Positions 1 to 5,235 are shown, counted from the stretch's first letter. The stretch: 5,406 nt of DNA from Acidimicrobiaceae bacterium (GCA_003164275.1 PLSY01000222.1:57600-63005), one strand, 5' to 3'. Notes: generated from the sequence alone by a model not told the origin. Made by a program: numbers and translations.

Positions 1-281
1 CCCTGATGCGCGTCGAGCACGAGGGCGAGTACGCCCTCGTCGCTTCGCAGGGCGGGATGCCGACGAACCCCTCCTGGTACTACAACCTCACAGTCGACCC
101 AAGCGCTCTCGTGATCCAGGATGGCCCCGAACCCCACGACTACATAGCTCGCGAAGTCACCGGCGACGAGAAGGCTGTTTGGTGGGAACGGGCAGTTGCG
201 GAATATGCGTCGTATGCCGACTATCAGGCTGCAACTACCCGGGTCATCCCGGTACTAGTCGCTCGACGCGTTGACGAATAG
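1..281 (+). CDS. Deazaflavin (F420)-dependent nitroreductase family protein, 3' part
   Basis: This is the C-terminal part of a small Ddn-like protein (DUF385 / F420H2-dependent nitroreductase fold). Members use reduced coenzyme F420 to reduce quinones, nitro compounds or other electrophiles, and are soluble or membrane-associated. The reading frame is open from the window edge (first full codon at 3), and the ATG at 6 lies inside the conserved 'PLMRVEH' stretch, so it is not the true start. Visible family hallmarks are the strand '[11 protein letters not shown]', the 'PSWYYNL' motif followed by an Asp-Pro turn, and the C-terminal '[16 protein letters not shown]' helix ending in 'RVIPVLV'. About 93 residues are present, and the family is usually about 130-150 aa, so roughly the first third is outside the window. 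Stop is TAG. It converges on the minus-strand operon, whose last gene is an NADP/F420 oxidoreductase-like protein. The actual substrate cannot be read from the sequence. Confidence 0.88.
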   Translation, partial: LMRVEHEGEYALVASQGGMPTNPSWYYNLTVDPSALVIQDGPEPHDYIAREVTGDEKAVWWERAVAEYASYADYQAATTRVIPVLVARRVDE

Positions 282-297
282 CGCGCATACGCTTACT

Positions 298-331
298 GGT
301 CGCCATGTTGGCCTGTGGTGGCCCGGCGACC
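298..331 (+). terminator. Probable terminator hairpin after the nitroreductase gene
   Basis: A perfect 7-bp stem, GGTCGCC at 298-304 and GGCGACC at 325-331, encloses a smaller GGCC/GGCC stem (310-313, 320-323) with a six-base loop. It begins 16 nt after the TAG of the plus-strand gene. There is no T-run after it, which is common for terminators in high-GC actinobacteria but lowers certainty. It could instead stabilise the mRNA 3' end. Confidence 0.42.
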
Positions 332-476
332 CTGAAGCTCCTCACATTGTTCTGGAGCAATGGCCCACGAAACTCGTAGGTACGGCGGGTGACACGAGTG
401 CAATCGGGCCGTTACGGCACGTCCGATCAACGGTGAAGATGCACACCGGCGGAGAAGGGCCATCTCCTGGATGTCG

Positions 477-510
477 GGCCGACAACGGGCGGGGGGAGCC
501 CATGTCGGCC
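477..510 (-). terminator. Probable terminator hairpin of the minus-strand operon
   Basis: An 8-bp perfect stem, GGCCGACA at 477-484 and TGTCGGCC at 503-510, holds an inner GGGC/GCCC stem (487-490, 498-501) with a G-rich loop. It sits 36 nt beyond the stop codon of the last gene of the leftward operon. No T-tract follows on either strand. A third copy of the arm (TGTCGG, 472-477) directly abuts it and could pair with the same strand of the stem, so two alternative folds exist. Confidence 0.45.
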
Positions 511-546
511 GCGACGTCCAGGACAGGGCCACGGTGGGCAGCGCGC

Positions 547-1206
547 CTACCCTCGGAAGTCCGGGACTCGTTCGGGGCCGGCCTCGGCGAGAGCCTTCTT
601 AACGCCGTCAGCGTCGAGGTCGGACCCATACACGGGCGTACCGGGCTGCTGGCGCCACGAGTCGTCGAGGCCGCCGCCGTCAACCGGATCGAAACCGAGC
701 GAGTCGACGAGCCCAATGACGACGTCCTTGGCATCGGCGTCGTCGCCCGCCACCGGGAGGGCGATCCGGCCCGGGGTCGCGGCCGGCACGCCGCGGGTGA
801 GCAGGTGCTCGGCGTAGATCCCGTTGAACGCCTTGACCACCGAGACACCCAACTGCTGCTCGACCCATCGGCTCTCGGTCATCCCGTCCTCGATGGCGGC
901 GATCCGACCGTCACGCTGCCGGGGGTAGTAGTTGCACGTGTCGATCACCACCACGTCGGGCGCAGCTCCGGCGAGAAGACGGTCAGGCAGGTCAGGTACG
1001 GCCTTGAGCGGGATGGTCACCACGAGGACATCTGCTCCGGTGCCCGCCTCGGCGGCCATGACAGCAGTAGCGCCCGTCTCGGCAGCGAGCTCAGCAAGGG
1101 TGTCGGGGTTTCTCGAGTTGGCCACCGACACCTCGTGCCCGAGTGCCGTCAACCTCCGGGTGAGGTTGCCGCCGATATTGCCTGCTCCGATGATGCCGAT
1201 CTTCAC
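547..1206 (-). CDS. Rossmann-fold NADP/F420 oxidoreductase-like protein (NpdG/Fno type)
   Basis: This 219-aa protein resembles NADPH:F420 reductases (PF03807 'F420_oxidored'), which move hydride between NADPH and the deazaflavin cofactor F420 in the cytoplasm. The N-terminal dinucleotide-binding loop is GAGNIGG (7-13). It is followed by GHEV and by an N-S-R motif at 30-32 placed where these enzymes bind the 2'-phosphate of NADP. Further blocks are TIPLKAV (64-70), DTCNYYP (89-95), VKAFN (124-128) and SWRQQPGTP (183-191). The last block marks a subgroup often annotated only as NAD(P)-binding, so true F420 activity is inferred. The start is GTG (1204-1206) with GAGGAG five bases upstream (1212-1217), and that GTG overlaps the TGA of the preceding small ORF (GTGA). 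It is the last gene of the leftward operon. The F420-type nitroreductase facing it makes an F420-redox role plausible. Confidence 0.88.
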   Translation of the reverse strand: MKIGIIGAGNIGGNLTRRLTALGHEVSVANSRNPDTLAELAAETGATAVMAAEAGTGADVLVVTIPLKAVPDLPDRLLAGAAPDVVVIDTCNYYPRQRDGRIAAIEDGMTESRWVEQQLGVSVVKAFNGIYAEHLLTRGVPAATPGRIALPVAGDDADAKDVVIGLVDSLGFDPVDGGGLDDSWRQQPGTPVYGSDLDADGVKKALAEAGPERVPDFRG

Positions 1207-1427
1207 GGGTGCTCCTCGGGTTCGTGTCGTGCTGAGGCCAGGTCTCGATCAGCGGTGGCGGGCCTTACGGGATTCGTCGGAAGTACTGATCCGCTCCCCG
1301 GACCGTCATCGACCATCTCCGATACACCGGTACCGTCGACTGCTCCAAACGCGTGCTCGGGACCCCGGTGGGGTGCCTCCCAAATGACCGGCATCCGGTC
1401 GCCGAACCCCTGATCGAGCGGAATCAT
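1203..1427 (-). CDS. Possible small hypothetical protein (74 aa) inside the operon
   Basis: I do not recognise this 74-aa sequence. Support is positional. Its ATG overlaps the TGA of the upstream GATase-like gene (ATGA, 1424-1427), and its own TGA overlaps the GTG of the downstream oxidoreductase gene (GTGA, 1203-1206). The same 4-nt arrangement links the first two genes of the operon. A weak GAGG-type site lies in the end of the upstream gene. The N-terminal 30 residues have G/C-biased third positions like the neighbours. The C-terminal half is less biased, acidic, proline-rich and low in hydrophobics, so it looks disordered. There is no signal peptide or membrane segment. It may be a real coupled small protein, a remnant of a larger gene, or an untranslated spacer that happens to be open. 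Without it, this would be the only large gap (217 nt) in an otherwise overlapping operon. Confidence 0.42.
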   Translation of the reverse strand: MIPLDQGFGDRMPVIWEAPHRGPEHAFGAVDGTGVSEMVDDGPGSGSVLPTNPVRPATADRDLASARHEPEEHP

Positions 1428-2152
1428 GATGATGTGGCCTCGTCTTCGGGTGTCACCAGCTGAGCGAGAAGCGCTTGCGCCGCCGGAGCAGACGAGGCGG
1501 GGTTCTGCCCGGTGATCAGCCTGCCGTCGACCACGACGTAGGGGCCGAAGTCGGTAGGCCCCTTCGAGTAGTTAGCACCGGCTGCCACCAGCATGTCCTC
1601 GAGAAGCTCGGGGACGACCTCGGTCAGGCCGACGGCTGCTTCCTCGCTGTCGGAGAACGCCGTGACGTCCCGACCGGCGAGAAAGCCCGTGCCGTCCGGG
1701 TTCTTCACGTGGACGAATGCCACCGGGGCATGGCATACTGCAGCGACCGGCTTGCCAGCGACGGCGAATGCCTCGATCAGCCCGATGGAGCTCCGATTGT
1801 CCGGGAGGTCCCACAAGGGTCCGTGGCCGCCCGGGAAGAACACGGCTTCGAAGTCGTCGGCGGACACATCGGCGAGCGGCAGGGTGGTGGCCAGCTGTTC
1901 CTGGGCGGCGACGTCGCCGTGGAACCGCCTCGTGTCGTCGGTCTGGCCGCCAGGCTCGTCGCTGGTCGGGTCGACCGGTGGCTGCCCACCAAGCGGCGAG
2001 CACAAGGTCACACCGATACCGGCGTCGGTCAGCACGTAATACGGGGCTGCGAACTCCTCGAGCCAGAATCCGGTGGCACGTCCCGTGTTACCGAGTGTGC
2101 CGTGGGACGTGAGCACCATCAGGACGCGGGGGCGGCGAACGGCGGCGGTCAT
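1424..2152 (-). CDS. DJ-1/PfpI family (type 1 glutamine amidotransferase-like) protein
   Basis: This 242-aa protein belongs to the DJ-1/PfpI superfamily, Hsp31-like branch, whose members act as cytoplasmic glyoxalase III/deglycase enzymes, chaperones or proteases against carbonyl and redox stress. The sequence shows a first strand RVLMVLTSH (9-17), the conserved acidic pair in FWLEEF (E32/E33), PGGHG (108-112), and the nucleophile elbow AAVCHAP with Cys140-His141. The C-terminal block 'VVDGRLITGQNPASS' (207-221) is typical of the branch. Length is normal for Hsp31-like members. The in-frame ATG at 2230 would add 26 residues with no family similarity. The ATG at 2152 is preferred because it makes an ATGA overlap with the stop of the DoxX gene and begins just before the first strand. 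No clear Shine-Dalgarno site precedes it, which fits translational coupling. The exact reaction is not decided by the sequence. Confidence 0.9.
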   Translation of the reverse strand: MTAAVRRPRVLMVLTSHGTLGNTGRATGFWLEEFAAPYYVLTDAGIGVTLCSPLGGQPPVDPTSDEPGGQTDDTRRFHGDVAAQEQLATTLPLADVSADDFEAVFFPGGHGPLWDLPDNRSSIGLIEAFAVAGKPVAAVCHAPVAFVHVKNPDGTGFLAGRDVTAFSDSEEAAVGLTEVVPELLEDMLVAAGANYSKGPTDFGPYVVVDGRLITGQNPASSAPAAQALLAQLVTPEDEATSS

Positions 2153-2877
2153 AGTTGTGACGCCGGTTCCGAGGGCACCGAATACGGCGGCGCCGATGTG
2201 TCGACCCCGCCACCCCGCAGCCGATGCCACACGGGGAGTGCGAACCGGTCGAGCCCGAGCCAGCCTGCGTTACGCCACGCAAGGACGAGCAGGACAGAGA
2301 GGATGGCGTACATCGGGTTGACGCCGGCCGAGCCGGAGAACATGTAGACGACATTGAGCGACAGGCCGGCGGCGGCGGCGGCCCCGGTGAAGAGGCCGAG
2401 CAGGATGGCGACCCCGATCAGGATCTCGGCGAGCGAGATGAACTTGGCGATCCACGCGGAGTTGGGGGTCACGAAGTTGTGGAGAAATCCGGCCCACCAC
2501 CCGTAACTGGCCCCGCTGCCCTTGCCGGCCGTGGAACCGGCCACGCCGGCCGTAGCGAAGCCCTTCACCCCGGCGCCGCTGCCGAACCAAAAGACGGTGC
2601 GCTCACTGCCCCAGATCTTCTGGTACCCGGCGTTGATCCACTGATAGCCGAGCCAGATCCGTACCAGCAGCCACAGGACGCTGGCCCTGTGAGAGCGGAA
2701 GAGCCACTCGGAAGCCCGGATCCGCTGGGGCGCTTCCCAGCTGGACATGGCGGACTGACCGGCATCGTCCGCCACAGCACGGGTGGCCGCGCCACTCCCA
2801 CCCGGCCGCGCTCCGGAGGTCGGGTCGGTTTCAGCGAGAGCTGGATCGGTAGTGGACGTGTCGCTTCGGAGCCCCAT
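2149..2877 (-). CDS. DoxX/DoxD-family integral membrane protein
   Basis: This 242-aa membrane protein matches the DoxX/DoxD family. Related subunits belong to thiosulfate:quinone oxidoreductase, and actinobacterial members are linked to membrane-bound thiol/oxidative stress complexes. Residues 1-60 are hydrophilic, rich in Ser/Thr/Ala/Gly and probably disordered. The first membrane helix (about 66-84) carries the hallmark 'LLVRIWLGYQWINAGYQKIW'. A Gly-rich loop follows (about 95-135, likely extracytoplasmic), then helices at about 142-162, 165-182 and 188-206, and a short polar tail. It is the first gene of the operon and its TGA overlaps the ATG of the DJ-1-like gene. The start at 2877 has only a weak AGGCGG site four bases upstream. 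An alternative ATG at 2748 (residue 44) would remove most of the disordered N-terminus, so the start is uncertain. The four-helix core is clear, the substrate is not. Confidence 0.87.
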   Translation of the reverse strand: MGLRSDTSTTDPALAETDPTSGARPGGSGAATRAVADDAGQSAMSSWEAPQRIRASEWLFRSHRASVLWLLVRIWLGYQWINAGYQKIWGSERTVFWFGSGAGVKGFATAGVAGSTAGKGSGASYGWWAGFLHNFVTPNSAWIAKFISLAEILIGVAILLGLFTGAAAAAGLSLNVVYMFSGSAGVNPMYAILSVLLVLAWRNAGWLGLDRFALPVWHRLRGGGVDTSAPPYSVPSEPASQL

Positions 2878-2892
2878 GGGGACCGCCTATCT

Positions 2893-2910
2893 TCCCCCGG
2901 AAACGGGGGA
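2893..2910 (-). promoter_or_regulatory. Perfect 7-bp hairpin in the leader of the DoxX operon
   Basis: TCCCCCG (2893-2899) and CGGGGGA (2904-2910) are exact inverted repeats around a four-base loop (GAAA on the plus strand, TTTC on the minus strand). It lies 15 nt upstream of the DoxX start codon and would fold in the 5' untranslated RNA of the operon, near the ribosome-binding region. It could be a protein operator or an RNA element that limits translation initiation. No T-run follows, so it is not a clear terminator. Confidence 0.4.
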
Positions 2911-2962
2911 TCAAGTGCTCGATCTGAGCGGATGATGCTGACGTGAAGGTGCAGAGAATCGG

Positions 2963-3220
2963 TCAGGCAGTCCACTCGTCCGAGGGCTTGACGGCCCGAG
3001 CAGACCGCCGACTGGAACTTCGTAATGCGGGCGCCCGGAATGGGCTCGCTGCGGCGACATCGAGTGCGCGCCGAAGCGGCGGGTCGGCGACCTCGAGGAA
3101 CCCGAACGACGAGGGATGCTCGGACCGATCGCGTACCTGGATGGCGGCGAACGGAGAGACGAGTAGGCGTAGATCGATCCGCTTGACCGGTTTGTGGGAC
3201 ATGACTCCTCGGCGCTGCAC
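2963..3220 (-). CDS. Doubtful hypothetical protein (85 aa or 79 aa)
   Basis: I do not recognise this protein. It starts with GTG at 3220, or with ATG at 3202, which has GAGGAG only two bases away, too close for a normal ribosome-binding site. The central part, 'LLVSPFAAIQVRDRSEHPSS' and what follows, has G/C-biased third codon positions and looks more protein-like than the Arg/Ser-rich C-terminus. That pattern would fit a short orphan gene or a degraded remnant. It points the same way as the DoxX operon and ends 85 nt before it. It may equally be a chance open frame in GC-rich DNA. Confidence 0.22.
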   Translation of the reverse strand: MQRRGVMSHKPVKRIDLRLLVSPFAAIQVRDRSEHPSSFGFLEVADPPLRRALDVAAASPFRAPALRSSSRRSARAVKPSDEWTA

Positions 3221-3369
3221 TGCGTCACCGGCTGTCTGGAGCGACGTGCCGCGGTCTCATGCCTTCGCAGCGGAAGGGGACCGGGCTCTGCGTGCACCGT
3301 ACACCTGATTTGCGGCGACGCGGGGGCTGCTCTGGAAAACCTCTGTGTAAGCTGATGACGAGCCGGTCG

Positions 3370-3407
3370 CAACATGTGGCCGAACGCGCTGAATCCGGTC
3401 CATGTTG
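3370..3407. promoter_or_regulatory. 7-bp dyad upstream of the first GAF-ANTAR gene
   Basis: CAACATG (3370-3376) and CATGTTG (3401-3407) are exact inverted repeats whose centres are 31 bp apart, close to three helical turns. An inner CCG/CGG pair lies between them, so the region could also fold as an interrupted hairpin in RNA. It ends about 20 nt before the Shine-Dalgarno site at 3427. It may be a bipartite operator or a leader structure. Proof of function is absent. Confidence 0.3.
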
Positions 3408-3426
3408 AGCGTCTCACCCCGCACAC

Positions 3427-3432
3427 AGGAGG
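3427..3432 (+). promoter_or_regulatory. Consensus Shine-Dalgarno site for the 19-codon leader ORF
   Basis: AGGAGG is followed by a six-base spacer and then ATG at 3439. It is among the strongest ribosome-binding sites in the window. It does not serve the GAF-ANTAR frame directly, because that frame differs from the one beginning at 3439. It therefore decides in favour of a short upstream ORF. Confidence 0.6.
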
Positions 3433-3438
3433 CGATCG

Positions 3439-3498
3439 ATGACGCGCGGCGGATCAGCCCTCTCTCGTATGTCCGAAATTCCCGAGTCGCAGCGATGA
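3439..3498 (+). CDS. Possible 19-aa leader peptide coupled to GAF-ANTAR 1
   Basis: The ORF starts with ATG six bases after AGGAGG and encodes 19 residues, MTRGGSALSRMSEIPESQR, ending in TGA. That TGA overlaps the ATG at 3495 of the GAF-ANTAR gene (ATGA). The peptide resembles no family I know and shows no run of one amino acid that would suggest classical attenuation. Its role may be to load ribosomes for the downstream gene. An alternative is that it is the original N-terminus of the GAF-ANTAR protein, separated by a one-base frameshift. The ten bases around its start codon are identical to those around the start of the second GAF-ANTAR gene. Confidence 0.42.
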   Translation: MTRGGSALSRMSEIPESQR

Positions 3499-4202
3499 CG
3501 CTGCCGGACGACCGGATGGCCACCATCCTGAAAGAGATCGCGTCCCGCGAGGACGACAGCTTCGGCACTCTGGTCCTCTGCGAGGTGGCCGCCGAAGTCA
3601 CAGGGGCCTGCGGGGCCAGCATCATGCTGCTGTCCGACGAGCTCGCCCGTGGCTCCCTCTGCACCACCGACGGTGTCGCTGTCTACCTCGACGATCTGCA
3701 GTTCACCCTGGGTGAAGGGCCGTCACTCGATGCCCATGCACGTGGGGCTCCCGTCTTCGAACCCGACCTCGCCGCGCCCTCGGCTGCCCGGTGGCCCGCA
3801 CTGGCCCCGTTGGCGGTGCGGGCCGGCATACGGGCAGTGTTCGCCTTCCCGCTCCGCATCGGCGCCGTGCGTCTCGGCGCGGTGACGCTGTTCCGCGATG
3901 CTCCCGGACCCCTCGACGACATGCAGCACGTCGACGCATTGGCCATGGCCGTCGTGGCCGCCCGGACCATCCTGGCCCTTCAGGCCAATGCGCCCCCTGG
4001 GTCCGTGGCGGCCGAGCTCGAACTGGGAGCCAACTTCCACTTCGTGGTCCACCAGGCCGCCGGGATGATCTCGATCCAGCTGACCATCAGCGTGACTGAG
4101 GCGCTGGTCCGACTACGTGCCCACGCCTTCTTGACCGAGCGATCCATCGATGACGTCAGTCGGGACATCGTGGATCGGCAGCTCAGGTTCGATGGTGAGT
4201 AG
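3495..4202 (+). CDS. GAF-ANTAR regulator 1 (divergent ANTAR)
   Basis: This 235-aa cytoplasmic regulator has an N-terminal GAF sensor (about 8-160) and a C-terminal ANTAR domain (about 172-232). ANTAR domains bind paired hairpin RNAs and prevent transcription termination. GAF hallmarks are the strand ASIMLL (41-46), LGEGPSLDA (72-80) and FAFPLRIGAVRLGAVTLFR (116-134). The ANTAR part begins LELGANFHFVVHQAAG and continues EALVRLRAHAF. It has QAAG where canonical ANTAR domains have QAKG, so RNA binding may be altered. The frame is open back to an ATG at 3402, but that start has no Shine-Dalgarno site. ATG 3495 is chosen because it sits in an ATGA overlap with a 19-codon ORF carrying a perfect site. 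ATG 3516 is a further option. The second GAF-ANTAR gene follows after 111 nt on the same strand. The signal sensed is unknown. Confidence 0.88.
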   Translation: MTLPDDRMATILKEIASREDDSFGTLVLCEVAAEVTGACGASIMLLSDELARGSLCTTDGVAVYLDDLQFTLGEGPSLDAHARGAPVFEPDLAAPSAARWPALAPLAVRAGIRAVFAFPLRIGAVRLGAVTLFRDAPGPLDDMQHVDALAMAVVAARTILALQANAPPGSVAAELELGANFHFVVHQAAGMISIQLTISVTEALVRLRAHAFLTERSIDDVSRDIVDRQLRFDGE

Positions 4203-4313
4203 CCGAGCCGACCGGGCGATGGGATGATCACGACTGCCGATGAGTAGTCTGCTGGTGGCCCCCACTTGCGCTCGCCTCGCCGACGAGTCCAGACCGACAC
4301 GATCGGTGGATCG

Positions 4314-5102
4314 ATGACCCGAGAGGCTCTTTTGGTTCGTACGCTGGTCGAACTGGCCGACAACCTCGTGGATGACTTCGACGTGATCGATGTCCTGACC
4401 GTGCTGAGCGACCGATGCGTCGAGGTACTCGACGTCGACTCGGCCGGAGTCATGCTCGCCGCACCCGGCGGCGAGCTCCAGGTGGTGGCCTCATCCAGCG
4501 ACGCCATGCGGGGGCTCGAGCTGTTCGAGCTCCAAGCGAACGAGGGGCCGTGCGTCGATTGCTTCCTCAGCGGCGAGCCCATCGTCAACCTCGAGCTCTC
4601 TGCGATCAACGACCGTTGGCCTCGGTTCGCCCAACGGGCCGTCGCTGACGGATTCCACTCCGTGCATGCCCTGCCAATGCATCTCCGGGGCGTCACTGTC
4701 GGTGCACTCAACATGTTCCGTGTCGCACCTGGATCGCTGCACGCTGAGGACGTGTTGGTGGCGCAAGCACTCGCCGACGTGGCAACCATCGCCATCATCC
4801 AGCACCAGATGTCGGTGAGCGCAGCCGTGGTCAACGGCCAGCTGAGCGAAGCGCTCAACAGCCGGATCATCATCGAGCAGGCCAAGGGCAAGGTCAGCGA
4901 AGCCTCAGGACTGGATATGGATCGCTCGTTCCAACGCATCCGCAACCACGCCAGGAATCACAACCTTCGCCTGACAGAGCTGGCCCGCGGGATCGCCGAG
5001 GGGACCACGTCGATCGTCGCCCTGGACCCGCTACCCCGGTCGCCACGAGTCCGGGCGATCTCGTCCAACCCGTGGCCCGGTCTTGAGACACCTTCCAACT
5101 GA
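4314..5102 (+). CDS. GAF-ANTAR regulator 2 (canonical ANTAR)
   Basis: This 262-aa cytoplasmic regulator has a GAF domain (about 20-165) and a canonical ANTAR domain (about 177-231). The opening TLVELADNLVDDFDVIDVL (10-28) is typical of actinobacterial GAF-ANTAR proteins. The GAF core includes SAGVMLA (43-49), NEGPCVDC (76-83) and GALNMFR (130-136). Cys80 and Cys83 could give redox or metal sensitivity, which is speculation. The ANTAR part contains LNSRIIIEQAKG (181-192) and SFQRIRNHARNHNLRLTELA (205-224), matching the RNA-binding three-helix fold. A 30-residue tail rich in Pro, Ser and Arg follows. ATG 4314 is chosen over a TTG at 4266, whose extra residues do not fit the family. Only a modest GGTGG site precedes the ATG. 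It is probably co-transcribed with regulator 1, and its target RNA is not identified. Confidence 0.92.
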   Translation: MTREALLVRTLVELADNLVDDFDVIDVLTVLSDRCVEVLDVDSAGVMLAAPGGELQVVASSSDAMRGLELFELQANEGPCVDCFLSGEPIVNLELSAINDRWPRFAQRAVADGFHSVHALPMHLRGVTVGALNMFRVAPGSLHAEDVLVAQALADVATIAIIQHQMSVSAAVVNGQLSEALNSRIIIEQAKGKVSEASGLDMDRSFQRIRNHARNHNLRLTELARGIAEGTTSIVALDPLPRSPRVRAISSNPWPGLETPSN

Positions 5103-5170
5103 TCGGCGCTGATCGGTCACGATGGTGCCTGCCAGTCGCGCTATGGTGCCATTGACGGGCGCATGCGCCC
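5099..5170 (+). promoter_or_regulatory. Repeat- and palindrome-rich control region before the dehydrogenase
   Basis: Three ordered elements follow the second regulator. CTGATCGG occurs twice, at 5099-5106 and 5109-5116, a 10-bp period that starts on the regulator's stop codon. ATGGTGCC occurs twice, at 5122-5129 and 5143-5150, a 21-bp period. A perfect 14-bp palindrome GGGCGCATGCGCCC lies at 5157-5170. Spacings near whole helical turns suggest same-face protein binding. The palindrome could also be an RNA hairpin (5-bp stem, CATG loop). A TTGACG box at 5152 has no matching -10, so no promoter is claimed. Confidence 0.4.
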
Positions 5171-5235
5171 ACCGCCGGCCCATCGAGGGTTGGTCCCAAT
5201 CGTCGCTCCGGACCCGGTGACCTTGCAACCACGCC

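Larger units (their letters stand above)
2878..3438. other. Divergent intergenic region, mostly non-coding
   Basis: About 560 bases separate the leftward DoxX operon from the rightward GAF-ANTAR genes, so promoters for both should lie here. No convincing -35/-10 pair could be picked by eye on either strand. Open frames exist on both strands but none gives recognisable protein. The best is a minus-strand ORF at 2963-3220, listed separately with low confidence. Two structured elements are visible: a perfect short hairpin at 2893-2910 and a dyad at 3370-3407. Confidence 0.6.

Noticed and set aside
271..1413. Long plus-strand open frame of 380 codons
   Set aside because: It lies antisense to the clearly recognisable NADP/F420 oxidoreductase gene and its translation is Arg/Gly/His-rich with no family features.
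2153..2230. Longer start for the DJ-1-like gene at 2230
   Set aside because: It would overlap the end of the DoxX gene by about 80 bases and add residues outside the fold. The ATG at 2152 makes a standard 4-nt overlap.
1475..2946. Two long plus-strand open frames (1475-2347 and 2224-2946)
   Set aside because: They are mirror frames of the DJ-1-like and DoxX genes, produced by the GC-biased third codon positions of those genes.
2911..3426. Minus-strand 171-codon open frame in the divergent region
   Set aside because: Its composition is Arg/Ser/Pro-rich, it has no domain signature, and it overlaps a more protein-like frame at 2963-3220.
3402..3494. Upstream ATG giving GAF-ANTAR 1 an extra 31 residues
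   Set aside because: There is no Shine-Dalgarno site before 3402, the ATG lies inside a dyad arm, and the extra residues do not fit the family. The ATGA-coupled start at 3495 is better supported.
4266..4313. TTG start for GAF-ANTAR 2
   Set aside because: The start codon is weak, it has no convincing ribosome-binding site, and the 16 added residues are unlike family N-termini.
3980..4945. Minus-strand open frame of 321 codons across both regulators
   Set aside because: It is Ser/Thr/Arg-rich and antisense to two proteins with clear GAF and ANTAR domains.
5152..5180. Sigma70-type promoter beginning at TTGACG
   Set aside because: No -10-like hexamer is found at the required distance; the downstream bases are GC-rich and include the palindrome.
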